From Nostocoides sp. (GTDB lineage Bacteria > Actinomycetota > Actinomycetes > Actinomycetales > Dermatophilaceae): a DNA stretch of 64,000 bases. Positions 49,425-58,581 of the stretch are shown here, one piece after another. The notes under the pieces were generated by a model. The model did no database searches and had not been told where the DNA came from. It saw nothing but the letters and a program-made list of their open reading frames with translations. Positions within the stretch are counted from its first letter, which is position 1, and every line of letters starts with the position of its first letter. The position numbers and the translations under genes are program-made. The stretch is from positions 1-64,000 of the forward strand of contig JADJVJ010000006.1 in assembly GCA_016716625.1 (NCBI GenBank), in the 5' to 3' direction.

Positions 49425-50431
49425 CAGCGACCGATGGCGGCATAGCGGGTCTCCGCCACGACCTTGGCGGTGCGCCACCAGGACTCGTTCTCGACGTACC
49501 AGGCGATGGTGTCCTGCAGGCCGGAGCGCAGGTCGGCGTGGCGGGGGCGCCACGAGGTCTCGGCGCGCACCTTGGTCGCATCGATGGCGTAGCGGCGATC
49601 ATGCCCGGGCCGGTCGGGGACGTGTTCGAAGAAGTCCGCCGGCTTGCCCATGAGCTCGAGGAGCATTCCGATGACGGCACGGTTGTTCGCCTCCCCGTCG
49701 GCCCCAATGAGATAGGTCTCCCCGAGCCGGCCCTCCTCGAGGATGGCGATGACGGCGTCGTTGTGGTCGTCGACATGGATCCAGTCGCGCACATTGAGAC
49801 CGTCGCCGTAGAGCCGCGGGCGAACCCCGTCGAGGATCGAGGTGATTTGCCGCGGGATGAACTTCTCCGGGTGCTGCCTCGGGCCGTAGTTGTTGGAGCA
49901 GTTCGAGATCGTCGCCTGCAACCCGAAGGAACGCACCCAAGCCCGCACGAGGAGGTCGGCGCTGGCCTTGGTCGCCGAGTATGGGGAGGACGGGTTGACC
50001 GGTGTCCGTTCGGTGAACCGCGCCGGGTCGTCCAGGGCTAGGTCACCGTAGACCTCGTCGGTGGAGATGTGGTGCAGTCGGCGACCATGCCGGCGAACGG
50101 CCTGGATGACCTCGTAGGTGCCGACGACGTTGGTCTCGACGAACGGCCACGGGTCTTCCAGAGAGTTGTCGTTGTGCGAGTCCGCGGCGAAGTGCACGAC
50201 GATGTCATGGGCTGCGACGAGCTCGTCGACGAGGGCCGCGTCCGCGACCGACCCCTTGACGATCTCCACCGATCCGGCCACCGGGTCGAGCGAACTGACG
50301 TTGGCGGCGTAGGTCATCGCATCGAGCACCGTGAGCGACCAACTCGGACGCACCTCACGGGCACGGAGCACGAAGTTGGCACCGATGAACCCGGCGCCGC
50401 CGGTGACGAGGACCTTCACGTGAGCCAGCAT
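49424..50431 (-). CDS. rfbB: dTDP-glucose 4,6-dehydratase
   Basis: A 335-residue extended SDR. It has VKVLVTGGAGFIGANFVLRA, VVHFAADSHNDNSLEDPWPF, the catalytic HHISTDEVYGDLAL (Thr-Asp-Glu) and SPYSATKASADLLVRAW (YxxxK), then SNCSNNYGPRQHPEKFIPRQ. It converts dTDP-glucose to the 4-keto-6-deoxy intermediate. The start could be ATG 50431 or GTG 50419; the ATG is given. Upstream lies the phosphatase gene, 64 bases away. Confidence 0.95.
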   Translation of the reverse strand: MLAHVKVLVTGGAGFIGANFVLRAREVRPSWSLTVLDAMTYAANVSSLDPVAGSVEIVKGSVADAALVDELVAAHDIVVHFAADSHNDNSLEDPWPFVETNVVGTYEVIQAVRRHGRRLHHISTDEVYGDLALDDPARFTERTPVNPSSPYSATKASADLLVRAWVRSFGLQATISNCSNNYGPRQHPEKFIPRQITSILDGVRPRLYGDGLNVRDWIHVDDHNDAVIAILEEGRLGETYLIGADGEANNRAVIGMLLELMGKPADFFEHVPDRPGHDRRYAIDATKVRAETSWRPRHADLRSGLQDTIAWYVENESWWRTAKVVAETRYAAIGR

Positions 50432-50495
50432 AGTCACGCCGCGCGCAGCGATCGGCCCTGCCGCTACCCGAGGGAGACCCTGCCGGTTGCGCCGG

Positions 50496-51116
50496 TCATT
50501 CCGCGAACCGGGACTCCCAGCCGACGATGTGGTCGATCGCGGCGTCGAGCTCGGCGGCCATCTTGCGGAACGTGCGCTCGGACCGTTTGTAGGGGTCGAT
50601 GACCGACTGGTCACGTTCCCGTCGCCGGATCGAGGCACCCTCGACCGCGAGGATGCGCGGAAGCGCCCGCCAGCGGCCCCGGACCCCAGGCTCGGCGCCT
50701 GCGGTGGCGAGCAGGACCGGCCAGGATCGACTCGAGGAGAGGACGTCGAGGCGGTGAGCGAACTCCTTGATCGTGAAGACCCGCCGGAAGGCGGATGGGG
50801 CCTCCTCGATGACATGGGCTCGATGCTGGCTCGTCATGACCAGGACGATGTCGTGGGCCGAGACCGTGATCTCCGTGAGCATTGCGGCCCGAAAGCCCCC
50901 GGCCGAGACCCCGTGTTCGGCCAGGAGCGCCACCGAACCCGGGTCGACCGGCTGGCCGACGAGGGCATGGGTGCCCGCGCTGGAGACCACGAAGGCCCCT
51001 GGGCGGGTCTGGTCGAGCCGATGCTGCAGGCTCAGCGCGGCATACGGCGAGCGACAGATGTTGCCGGTGCAGACGGTGAGGATCCGCACGGGCGGACGGT
51101 CTGCGGCGGCGGTCAT
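50496..51116 (-). CDS. Low-molecular-weight protein tyrosine phosphatase
   Basis: A 206-residue phosphatase. The P-loop VCTGNICRSPYAALSLQHRL has the catalytic Cys and Arg. The general acid is in SVIDPYKRSERTFR. Such enzymes often control exopolysaccharide assembly, and rfb genes lie next door. It is longer than the usual 150-160 residues, with an inserted segment (RSWPVLLATAGAEPGVRGRW). Its ATG overlaps the malic enzyme stop. Confidence 0.9.
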   Translation of the reverse strand: MTAAADRPPVRILTVCTGNICRSPYAALSLQHRLDQTRPGAFVVSSAGTHALVGQPVDPGSVALLAEHGVSAGGFRAAMLTEITVSAHDIVLVMTSQHRAHVIEEAPSAFRRVFTIKEFAHRLDVLSSSRSWPVLLATAGAEPGVRGRWRALPRILAVEGASIRRRERDQSVIDPYKRSERTFRKMAAELDAAIDHIVGWESRFAE

Positions 51117-52270
51117 GCGAGTAACGCTACGGCGGAGGCCACGGCCTCGGCGACTCCGCTCTGGAAGACGGAGGGGACGATCTCCTGCGCGGTCGGCTCC
51201 GCGACGAGGTCAGCGATCGCCTGGGCGGCGGCAAGCTTCATCGCCTCGGTGATCTGCGCCGCACCCGAGTCCAAAGCGCCGCGGAAGATCCCCGGGAAGG
51301 CCAGGACGTTGTTGATCTGGTTCGGGAAATCCGAGCGCCCGGTGGCCACGATTGCGGCATAGCGATGGGCCACCTCGGGGTGGATCTCCGGGGTCGGGTT
51401 GGCCAGCGCGAAGATGAAGCACCCGGGGGCCATCCGGGCGACGTCGGTCTCGGGGACGGTGCCGCCAGACACCCCGACGTAGACGTCTGCACCGGTGAGG
51501 GCATCCCCCATCGACCCGGTGAGCCCACGCGGGTTGGTCGATGCGGCGAGCCGATGCTTGTGGCCGGAGAGGTCGGCTCGGCTCGGGGCGATGATGCCCC
51601 GGGAGTCACAGACCACGACGTCGCGCACCCCGGCCCGCTGCAGGAGTTTGGTCACGGCAACCCCGGCCGCGCCGGCGCCGCCGACCACGATCCTCAGGTC
51701 CGGCATGGAGGCACCGGTGACCCGGCAGGCGTTGATGAGGCCGGCGAGCACGACGATGGCGGTGCCGTGTTGGTCGTCGTGGAAGACCGGGATGTCGAGG
51801 CGCTCCTTGAGCTGCTCCTCGATGTCGAAGCATCGTGGGGCCGAAATGTCCTCGAGGTTGATGCCCCCGTATGTCGGCGCGATCCGGGCGATGGCCTCGA
51901 CGAGTTCTTCGACCGAACCGCTCTCCATGACGACGGGGACCGCGTCGAGGCCGCCGAAGTGCTTGAAGAGGATCGCCTTGCCCTCCATGACCGGGAGCGC
52001 GCCGAGGGGTCCGATGTCTCCGAGCCCGAGGACCGCAGTGCCGTCGGAGATGACGGCGATGGTGTTGCCGCGCGCGGTGTAGCGGGCTGCGAGTGCCGGG
52101 TCGGCCGCGACCGCGAGGCACACCTCGGCCACGCCAGGGGTGTAGAGCAGGGAGAGGTCGGCCCGGTCGCGAAGTTCCTTCGTCGCGTGGACGGCGAGCT
52201 TGCCGCCCTCGTGAGCGCGGAACACCGGGCTCTCGGGGTCGAAGAGCGGCTGCTCGGCGGCGGCGGACAT
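51113..52270 (-). CDS. NAD(P)-dependent malic enzyme
   Basis: A 385-residue short bacterial malic enzyme. It has LSLLYTPGVAEVCLAVAADP (tyrosine/NAD site), ILFKHFGGLDAVPVVM, GINLEDISAPRCFDIEEQLK, HDDQHGTAIVVLAGLINACR and the dinucleotide fold RIVVGGAGAAGVAVTKLLQR. FALANPTPEIHPE and DFPNQINNVLAFPGIFRGAL close the active site. It decarboxylates malate to pyruvate. Translation of the phosphatase gene is coupled to its end. Confidence 0.95.
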   Translation of the reverse strand: MSAAAEQPLFDPESPVFRAHEGGKLAVHATKELRDRADLSLLYTPGVAEVCLAVAADPALAARYTARGNTIAVISDGTAVLGLGDIGPLGALPVMEGKAILFKHFGGLDAVPVVMESGSVEELVEAIARIAPTYGGINLEDISAPRCFDIEEQLKERLDIPVFHDDQHGTAIVVLAGLINACRVTGASMPDLRIVVGGAGAAGVAVTKLLQRAGVRDVVVCDSRGIIAPSRADLSGHKHRLAASTNPRGLTGSMGDALTGADVYVGVSGGTVPETDVARMAPGCFIFALANPTPEIHPEVAHRYAAIVATGRSDFPNQINNVLAFPGIFRGALDSGAAQITEAMKLAAAQAIADLVAEPTAQEIVPSVFQSGVAEAVASAVALLA

Positions 52271-52557
52271 GAAAGGGCTCCTTCACTGACACACGGTGTT
52301 ATGGCGAACACGGGCGACGCCGACGCCAGGCCCGCACTAGCGGGTGGTTCGGCGGGGGAGCGCGAGGCACGTGAGGGTGGGTGCGCGCCGGCTCCGCGGG
52401 CGGGGGTGTCCGCGATTCGCGCCATCTTCCCACACCGCCGGGCCGGCAATGAGTTACCGGAGTGTGACGATTCTCGCCGCCGGTGGTGGCAGGATGCATA
52501 CCGTCACCCGCAGCCGGGGCACTCACCTGCCTGCGACGACCCGTGAAAGGACCATCG

Positions 52558-53457
52558 ATGTTCCGTACCCGAGCCCTGGCCTTGGTGGCCGTGGCCTCCA
52601 CGTCCCTCGTTCTCACCGCCTGTGGATCCTCGTCGCTGACTCCCAGCGCGTCGACGAGCACCTCAGCCTCCACCGGGGGTGTGGATGCCGCTTTGGTCGC
52701 CGCACTGCCGGAGAAGATCAAGACGGCGAAGAAGATCGTCGTCGGCACCGACGCCACATACGCCCCCAATGAGTTCCTCGACGCGGACGGCAAGACCGTG
52801 GTGGGCATGGACGTCGACCTCTTCAACGCCATCGCCGCCAAGGCCGGCGTGACCGTCGAGTGGGTTCCCGCCAACTTCGGCGAGATCATCCTCGGCACCA
52901 ACTCCGGCAAGTTCGACATCGGCATCTCCTCGTTCACCATTAACACGGAGCGTCAGGGCCAGGCCAAGATGGTCAGCTACTTCAACGCCGGCACGCAGTG
53001 GGCCGTCGCCAAGGGCAACCCCAAGCAGGTCGACCCCGACAACGCGTGCGGCATGTCTATCGGCGTCCAGAAGGACACCGTTCAGGTCGACGACCTCAAG
53101 GCGCGCAGCAAGAAGTGCACCGACGCGGGCAAGCAGGCGATCGACATCGTCATCGACGCCGACCAAGGCAAGGTCACCGCGAACCTCGTGTCCGGCCGCA
53201 CCGCCGCCATGCTGGCCGACTCCCCGGTCGGCCTGTACGCCGTCAAGCAGACGGACGGACAACTCGAGGCTCTCGGCGACATCTACGACGCCGCCCCGTA
53301 CGGATGGGTCCTGCCCAAGGACCAGGAGGCCTTCGCCACCGCACTGGCTGCTGCACTCAAGGGCCTGGACGCCAGTGGCGAGTACAAGAAGATCCTGGAG
53401 AAGTGGGGCGTCGCCTCGGGCGCCATTTCCGACTTCGCGGTAAACCCGGTCAAGTGA
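52558..53457 (+). CDS. Polar amino-acid ABC transporter substrate-binding lipoprotein
   Basis: A 299-residue type 2 periplasmic-binding protein. The signal peptide ends in lipobox LTACGSSS. The ligand domain has KIVVGTDATYAPNEFLDADG, GMDVDLFNAIAAKAGVTVEW, ILGTNSGKFDIGISSFTINT and YGWVLPKDQEAFATALAAAL. GAAAGG at 52544-52550 gives the ribosome site before ATG 52558. It delivers a polar amino acid or opine to the following permease. The ligand is not resolved by sequence. Confidence 0.93.
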   Translation: MFRTRALALVAVASTSLVLTACGSSSLTPSASTSTSASTGGVDAALVAALPEKIKTAKKIVVGTDATYAPNEFLDADGKTVVGMDVDLFNAIAAKAGVTVEWVPANFGEIILGTNSGKFDIGISSFTINTERQGQAKMVSYFNAGTQWAVAKGNPKQVDPDNACGMSIGVQKDTVQVDDLKARSKKCTDAGKQAIDIVIDADQGKVTANLVSGRTAAMLADSPVGLYAVKQTDGQLEALGDIYDAAPYGWVLPKDQEAFATALAAALKGLDASGEYKKILEKWGVASGAISDFAVNPVK

Positions 53458-53467
53458 GTTCGGGCTC

Positions 53468-54391
53468 GTGAGCTCGATAAGCAACGACGCTGACCGGCCG
53501 GGCGCCATCGACGCCCGGCCGGTCCGTCACCCGGGTCGCTGGGTCGCCATCGCTGTCATCGCCGTCGTCGTCGGGATGATGGTGAACTCGGCCATGACGA
53601 ACCCGCGGTGGAATTGGTCTTTCGCCGCCGAGGTGATGCAGCAGAAGCCCGTCCTGGAGGGCCTCCTCAAGGGCACCATCATCGGCACCGTTGGCGCCAT
53701 GATCATCGGCGTCGGGCTCGGCGTTCTCGTGGCGGTCATGCGCCTGTCGGACAACCCGGTCCTCCGCTACGTCGCCTTCGCGTACACCTGGTTCTTCCGG
53801 TCCATGCCGCGATACGTCCTGCTCGCGACCATGGGCTCGTTGGGCTACCTCTACCCCGTCGTCGACCTGGGCGTACCGTTTGCGCAGTCTCTTGGCCTGA
53901 CCTTCGCCCAGTTGGACGTCAACGCCCTCTCCCGGGGCCTGATGTTCGGCATCCTTGGCCTGGGGCTCTCCGAGGCCGCATACATGGCCGAGATCGCCCG
54001 GGCAGGCATTCTGTCCGTCGACAAGGGTCAGAGTGAGGCTGCTCAGGCACTCGGCATGTCACCCGGACAGACCATGCGCCGAATCATCCTTCCGCAGGCG
54101 ATGCGCGTCATCGTGCCTCCCACCGGCAACGAGACCATCGCCATGGTCAAGGACACCTCGCTTCTGCTCGCGATGTCGATCACGACGGAACTCTTCTTCC
54201 AAACCCAGGCGATCGGCACCCGAACCTTGAAGATCATGCCGGCGTATGTGGCTGCCTGCGCGTGGTATCTCATCGTGTGCTCGGTGCTCATGGTGGGACA
54301 GTCCTATTTGGAGAAGTACTTCGGTCGCGGCTTCGGTCCCATGCCGAAGAAGACCAAGCAGAAGATCACCAAGATCGGAGCTGACCACTGA
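53468..54391 (+). CDS. Polar amino-acid ABC transporter permease
   Basis: A 307-residue HisMQ-type permease from GTG 53468. Helices include [39 protein letters not shown] and [20 protein letters not shown]. The family loop is [20 protein letters not shown] followed by [20 protein letters not shown] (EAA motif). A single permease may form a homodimer. The stop and next ATG overlap by one base. Confidence 0.93.
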   Translation: MSSISNDADRPGAIDARPVRHPGRWVAIAVIAVVVGMMVNSAMTNPRWNWSFAAEVMQQKPVLEGLLKGTIIGTVGAMIIGVGLGVLVAVMRLSDNPVLRYVAFAYTWFFRSMPRYVLLATMGSLGYLYPVVDLGVPFAQSLGLTFAQLDVNALSRGLMFGILGLGLSEAAYMAEIARAGILSVDKGQSEAAQALGMSPGQTMRRIILPQAMRVIVPPTGNETIAMVKDTSLLLAMSITTELFFQTQAIGTRTLKIMPAYVAACAWYLIVCSVLMVGQSYLEKYFGRGFGPMPKKTKQKITKIGADH

Positions 54392-55233
54392 TGGCCCGCC
54401 CCATGGACGCCCCCGTCCTCGTCCGGGCGATCAATGTCACGAAGTCCTTCCACGGCAACCAGGTCCTCAAGGGGATCGACATGGAGGTCCGCACGGGCGA
54501 GGTCGTCGTGCTCCTCGGTCCGTCCGGTTCCGGAAAGACCACGTTCCTGCGGTGCATCAACCAACTCGAGACCATCGATGGTGGCCGGATCTGGGTCGAC
54601 GGCGACCTCATGGGCTACGAGGACAAGGGCGGAGTGCTACACCGGTTGCACGACAAAAAGATCGCGTCCCAGCGACGTGGGATCGGCATGTGCTTCCAGC
54701 GCTTCAACCTCTTCCCGCACAAGACCGCGCTCGAGAACGTCATGGAGGGCCCGGTCCAGGTCAAGAAGACCTCCAAGGCCGAGGCCGAACAGCGTGCCAT
54801 CGAGCTCCTCGAGCAGGTTGGTCTCGGCGACAAGCCCGCGGCCTACCCCGCGCAGCTCTCCGGAGGCCAGCAGCAGCGCGTCGCCATCGCTCGGGCCTTG
54901 GCCATGGACCCCAAGCTCATGCTTTTCGATGAGCCGACCAGCGCCCTGGACCCCGAGCTCGTCGGCGAGGTGCTCAAGGTCATGCGTGACCTGGCCGCCA
55001 AGGGGATGACCATGATCGTGGTCACCCACGAGATGGGCTTTGCGCGCGAGGTCGCCGATCGGGTGGTCTTCATGGACGGCGGGGTCGTCGTCGAGGAGGG
55101 TCCGCCGAGCGAGGTCATCGGCAACCCCCAGCACAACCGCACCCGGGCATTCCTCTCCCGGATGCGCCAGGAGGAGGCCGCCCACGGACGTCCCCCGACG
55201 ACCGTCGACCTCTCCGACGTCCCGGCGGAGTAG
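54391..55233 (+). CDS. Polar amino-acid ABC transporter ATP-binding protein
   Basis: A 280-residue ATPase of the GlnQ type. Walker A is [20 protein letters not shown], the signature is [20 protein letters not shown], Walker B is [20 protein letters not shown], and the switch His is in [20 protein letters not shown]. It energises the transporter with the two genes upstream. A hairpin downstream may end the operon. Confidence 0.95.
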   Translation: MARPMDAPVLVRAINVTKSFHGNQVLKGIDMEVRTGEVVVLLGPSGSGKTTFLRCINQLETIDGGRIWVDGDLMGYEDKGGVLHRLHDKKIASQRRGIGMCFQRFNLFPHKTALENVMEGPVQVKKTSKAEAEQRAIELLEQVGLGDKPAAYPAQLSGGQQQRVAIARALAMDPKLMLFDEPTSALDPELVGEVLKVMRDLAAKGMTMIVVTHEMGFAREVADRVVFMDGGVVVEEGPPSEVIGNPQHNRTRAFLSRMRQEEAAHGRPPTTVDLSDVPAE

Positions 55234-55235
55234 CC

Positions 55236-55616
55236 CTGAACTCTGCCCACCCCGGAGGAGGGCGAGCCGTCGTCCGGCTCGCCCTCGTCCGCGTCCGGGG
55301 CCGCTCCATGCTGCCGACCTATCGGGACGGCGAGGTTCTTCTCGTGGCTCGCGGCCGGAGACCCCGCCCCGGGGTTGCCGCGGTCGTCCGCTTACCCGAC
55401 AACGCAGCCGGGGTCCCCCGCCCGCTCTCGGTCAAGCGGATCACCGGCCCGGACCCGCACGACCCGGCTCGGTGGTGGTTCGAGAGCGACAACGCCGCCG
55501 AGGGCGTCACGGCATACGACACCGGGCCGCTGACCTCGGCGGACGTGCTCGCGGTCGTGCTCTGCCGGGTCTCTCCGCGCTGGGGTAGGTTGAGTGAGAC
55601 CGGATCCCCGAGCTAG
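55236..55616 (+). CDS. sodX: Nickel-type superoxide dismutase maturation protease (S26 family)
   Basis: A short signal-peptidase-like protein. The nucleophile Ser is in RGRSMLPTYRDGE, and the general-base Lys is in SVKRITGP. It would trim the SodN propeptide so that His1 and Cys2 can bind nickel. The start is unresolved: the only ATG in frame (55308) would leave out the catalytic Ser. No ATG, GTG or TTG lies between it and the end of the previous gene. A CTG at 55236 has a GGCGGAG site; a GTC at 55269 follows a strong GGAGGAGG. The length from CTG is about 126 residues, near normal. Its N-terminal codons overlap a terminator hairpin. Confidence 0.75.
   Translation: MNSAHPGGGRAVVRLALVRVRGRSMLPTYRDGEVLLVARGRRPRPGVAAVVRLPDNAAGVPRPLSVKRITGPDPHDPARWWFESDNAAEGVTAYDTGPLTSADVLAVVLCRVSPRWGRLSETGSPS
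55258..55286 (+). terminator. Hairpin after the amino-acid transporter operon
   Basis: A perfect 12-bp stem (GAGGGCGAGCCG / CGGCTCGCCCTC) with a five-base loop lies 25 bases past the ATPase stop. It has no T run. It overlaps the likely N-terminal codons of sodX, so it may attenuate rather than fully end transcription. Confidence 0.55.
55586..55591 (+). promoter_or_regulatory. Putative -10 box for sodN inside the end of sodX
   Basis: TAGGTT lies 35 bases before the sodN ATG, followed by a short leader with the ribosome site AGGAG. It could give sodN its own, stronger expression. No clear -35 is seen. Confidence 0.35.
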
Positions 55617-55625
55617 GAGCACGCC

Positions 55626-56021
55626 ATGCTGTCCCTTTTCCGCATCACCGACGTGAGTGCGCACTGCGACCTGCCGTGCGGCGTCTACGACCCCGCCCAG
55701 GCCCGCATCGAGGCCGAGTCGGTCAAGGCCATCTGCACCAAGGTCGCCGACAACAACGACCCCGACTTCCGGGTCCGGGCCGCGATCATCAAGGAAGCCC
55801 GCTCGCACCTGGTCAAGGAGCATCTGTGGGTGCTGTGGACCGACTACTTCAAGGCACCGCACTTCGAGAAGTACCCGAACCTGCACACCCTCTTCAACGA
55901 GGCCACCAAGCTCGCCGGAGCCGCGGGCACCAAGGGTGAGTTCGACGTCGACAAGGCCGACGAGCTGCTCGCCAAGATCGACCAAATCGCGGAGATCTTC
56001 TGGGAGACCAAGAAGGCCTGA
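55626..56021 (+). CDS. sodN: Nickel superoxide dismutase
   Basis: A 131-residue Ni-SOD precursor. The nickel hook HCDLPCGVYDPA begins at residue 13 after the propeptide MLSLFRITDVSA. The rest is the four-helix bundle: ESVKAICTKV, ARSHLVKEHLWVLWTDYFK, FEKYPNLHTLFNEATKLAG. After cleavage before His, the N-terminal His and two Cys ligate nickel. It destroys superoxide. SodX is encoded immediately upstream. AGGAG is at nine bases. Confidence 0.97.
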   Translation: MLSLFRITDVSAHCDLPCGVYDPAQARIEAESVKAICTKVADNNDPDFRVRAAIIKEARSHLVKEHLWVLWTDYFKAPHFEKYPNLHTLFNEATKLAGAAGTKGEFDVDKADELLAKIDQIAEIFWETKKA

Positions 56022-56030
56022 CCGGCCCGA

Positions 56031-57203
56031 TCAGAGGGGGCCGGTGACTGCTACGACGTAGAGTTCGCCGGCCCCTTCGGCATGCACGCTCCCCTCCCCG
56101 GCGCGCAGGTATGCCGAACCGGTGGGTCCCAGCCGCAGCTCACCGCTCGCGCCGGTGAGGGTTACCGACCCCCGCAGACAGAAGGCGATCCGGGGGCCGT
56201 TCTCATCCCCGGGCAGGGCTCGGCGCACGGTGGGCCGCAGGCGGTAGAGCTGGAAGCGGTCCGAACTGCTCACGAAGTACTCGGTACCGTCCGAGCCCAC
56301 CTGCGCCCGGCCCACGCGGCCGTCCGCTGCCGTGTCGACGATCCGCAGCAGCTCGGCAACGTTGACCTCCTTGTGGGTGAGGCCAGCCCGAACGACGTTG
56401 TCGGAGTTGGCGAGCACCTCCACCCCGACGCCGCGCACGTAACTGTGCAGCACTCCGGCCGGGACGTCGACGTAGTCCCCCGGCCGAAGGATCCGGTGGT
56501 TCATCAGGAGCAGGACCACGAGGCCGATGTCGTCCGGGTGATCCTCGGCGATCGCGGCGATGGCCGAGCACGCCTGAACACTCGGGTGATCGCTACCCTC
56601 GTCCTCGACACACGCCGCGACCACCGAGCGGACCAGTTCGCGCTGTTCCGTGGACGGCACCGTGAGGATCGCCGTGAGGAGCGCGTGCAGCGGGTCCGCG
56701 GCATGACGGGAGGCCGTGAGCAGGTCGCGCAGATGCTCCACTCCGAGGACCTCGATGAGTTCGGCGACCTCGTCGACGGGGCGCATCCCGATGAAGACCT
56801 CGAAGGGTGATACCGCGAGCAAGAGCTCCGGCTTGGCCCAGTCGTCGACATAGACCTCGGTCTCCGGGTCGAGTTCGCGGAGTTGGCGGACCTGCTCCGC
56901 GCTCGGGTGGACCTGAATAGAAATGGCCCGCCCGGGCGCCAGGATCTTGAGCAGGAAGGGCAGCCGGTCGCCGAAGCGGGCCGCCCCCCGGGCCCCCAAC
57001 TCAGACCTCGGGTCGGCCGCGATGACCTCGGCGAGTGTCCCGGTGACCCCGTCCCGGGTGAGTTCGCTCGGACCACTCTCATGAGCGCCCATCCACAACT
57101 CGGACTCGGGCAGCACGCTCGGGATCGGCCGGCCTTGCAGGCTGGCGATCGCGATGTGGCTGCCCCACTCGTCGTTGAAGACAACGGGACTCAGGAGATC
57201 CAC
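56031..57203 (-). CDS. manA: Mannose-6-phosphate isomerase, class I
   Basis: A 390-residue zinc enzyme from GTG 57203 (GAGGAG eight bases before). It has WGSHIAIASLQGRPIPSVLP, ELWMGAHESGPSEL, LPFLLKILAPGRAISIQVHP (zinc ligands Gln and His), DWAKPELLLAVSPFEVFIGM and YVDVPAGVLHSYVRGVGVEV. It interconverts fructose-6-P and mannose-6-P for mannosylated lipids or polysaccharide. It converges on sodN with nine bases between stops. Confidence 0.94.
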   Translation of the reverse strand: MDLLSPVVFNDEWGSHIAIASLQGRPIPSVLPESELWMGAHESGPSELTRDGVTGTLAEVIAADPRSELGARGAARFGDRLPFLLKILAPGRAISIQVHPSAEQVRQLRELDPETEVYVDDWAKPELLLAVSPFEVFIGMRPVDEVAELIEVLGVEHLRDLLTASRHAADPLHALLTAILTVPSTEQRELVRSVVAACVEDEGSDHPSVQACSAIAAIAEDHPDDIGLVVLLLMNHRILRPGDYVDVPAGVLHSYVRGVGVEVLANSDNVVRAGLTHKEVNVAELLRIVDTAADGRVGRAQVGSDGTEYFVSSSDRFQLYRLRPTVRRALPGDENGPRIAFCLRGSVTLTGASGELRLGPTGSAYLRAGEGSVHAEGAGELYVVAVTGPL

Positions 57204-57240
57204 CGGAGCACTCCTCGGGCGAGCTGACGGGACCCCGTGA

Positions 57241-58581
57241 TCATACGTTCGGCGGCCGTGGGACGAGCACCGGGGCCGGGCCCCGTCCGGCACCCATGAC
57301 CACGGCCAGGGCATCGACGACGTCGGGGTCGTACTCGTATCCCAGCCCGAGATTGATCCGCTCGAGCGCTTCCTCGGTCGAGACCCGGGTCTGCTGGCCA
57401 CCGGTGAGATCATCGAACGCGTTGACCACTTTGAGGATTCGGCACTCGATAGGGACTTCGGCCTTGCCCTCGCGGACGTCGCGGTAGAGGGCGTTCTGTC
57501 CCTCGATGAGCTCGGCAACTCTGCCCAGGACCGCCGTATTACGCACGATCAGCGCCCCGTCACGGGCGATATGCCGCTGGTCGGCCGGGGCCGCACGCAG
57601 GGTTGCCCCACCCGGGATCGGCTCGCGAAGAGCGATTTGTCCTATGTCGTGCAGCAGGGCGGCATACTCCAGGTCGGTGATGCTGCGCTCGGGGAGCCCG
57701 AGGAACCGCCCTACCCGCACAGCGAGCCCCGCGACCCGCTCGGCATGGTCGACCGAGGTGTAACCGCCACGCTCCGTCATCCGGGAGAGCGTGGAGATGA
57801 TCTCGCGGTACGTCACCCGATTCGCGGCCACACGCCGCACCGCGATGAGGGTGAGGATGACCGGAAAGAGTGTGAACGGGATGGTGGCAAGTCCGAGCAC
57901 GGGAGTGAGAAGTGCCGTGAAAGGGCCACTCGCGACGATGGCCATGACCAGCGGAAGCCCCCCCCAGGACTCATCCCGGATGGCGGTCGTCACCTTGGTC
58001 CGGAACTGCTCGGCTCGCAGGGCGGCGTTGAGCACCATGGTGACGAGCGCCGCCATGGTGCCGACGGCAATCATCGTCAGCACGGAGAGCAGCATCGGGA
58101 CGCGGGATGCCACTCCCGATCCCCCGGGCGAGACCGCGCCGAGGGGGAGCAACTGGTAGGCGATCCAGACCGCGAACGAGAGACTCACGAAGCGGGCCCC
58201 CATCGACCGGGGCGAGACATCCAGACCGATCGCGCGCCGCACCATGGCCCCGAGGAGCATGGCAATGGCCACGGTGAGCACCTGAAGAGCGGGGATGGCA
58301 TCAAAGTCCGGCTGCCCGTCAACCTCCCAGGCGAACGCCATACCGAGGGTGGCCGCCATCGAGATCGGCGCGGAAATCCGGCCGCCGGGCAGGGTGGCGC
58401 GCAACGTCTCCCCGGCAATGATCGCGACCGCGAAGGCAAGCAGCGTCGGCCCATGGCCGTGGACGAGCTCCTCGGGCCGGGCGAGCAGACGTCCCACCGA
58501 CGCGACGACGATGAGGACGGCCAACCCAGCGACCATGGTGGTCCACGGCATCCGGGAGGGATAGGCTTCCGAGCTGCTCAC
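57241..58581 (-). CDS. Membrane protein with degenerate HD-GYP-like domain (paralogue B)
   Basis: A 446-residue protein. The first 250 residues contain six or more hydrophobic helices (MVAGLAVLIVVASVGRL; ALQVLTVAIAMLLGAMV; LLSVLTMIAVGTMAALVTMV; LATIPFTLFPVILTLIAV). The C-terminal HD domain starts near residue 280: VDHAERVAGLAVRVGRFLGL, then YAALLHDIGQIALREPIPGG. The HD pair is present, but the HD-GYP motif (HHExxDGxGYP) is replaced by AELIEGQNALYRDV, so c-di-GMP cleavage is doubtful. It overlaps paralogue A by four bases, giving a translationally coupled pair. The signal is unknown. Confidence 0.82.
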   Translation of the reverse strand: MSSSEAYPSRMPWTTMVAGLAVLIVVASVGRLLARPEELVHGHGPTLLAFAVAIIAGETLRATLPGGRISAPISMAATLGMAFAWEVDGQPDFDAIPALQVLTVAIAMLLGAMVRRAIGLDVSPRSMGARFVSLSFAVWIAYQLLPLGAVSPGGSGVASRVPMLLSVLTMIAVGTMAALVTMVLNAALRAEQFRTKVTTAIRDESWGGLPLVMAIVASGPFTALLTPVLGLATIPFTLFPVILTLIAVRRVAANRVTYREIISTLSRMTERGGYTSVDHAERVAGLAVRVGRFLGLPERSITDLEYAALLHDIGQIALREPIPGGATLRAAPADQRHIARDGALIVRNTAVLGRVAELIEGQNALYRDVREGKAEVPIECRILKVVNAFDDLTGGQQTRVSTEEALERINLGLGYEYDPDVVDALAVVMGAGRGPAPVLVPRPPNV

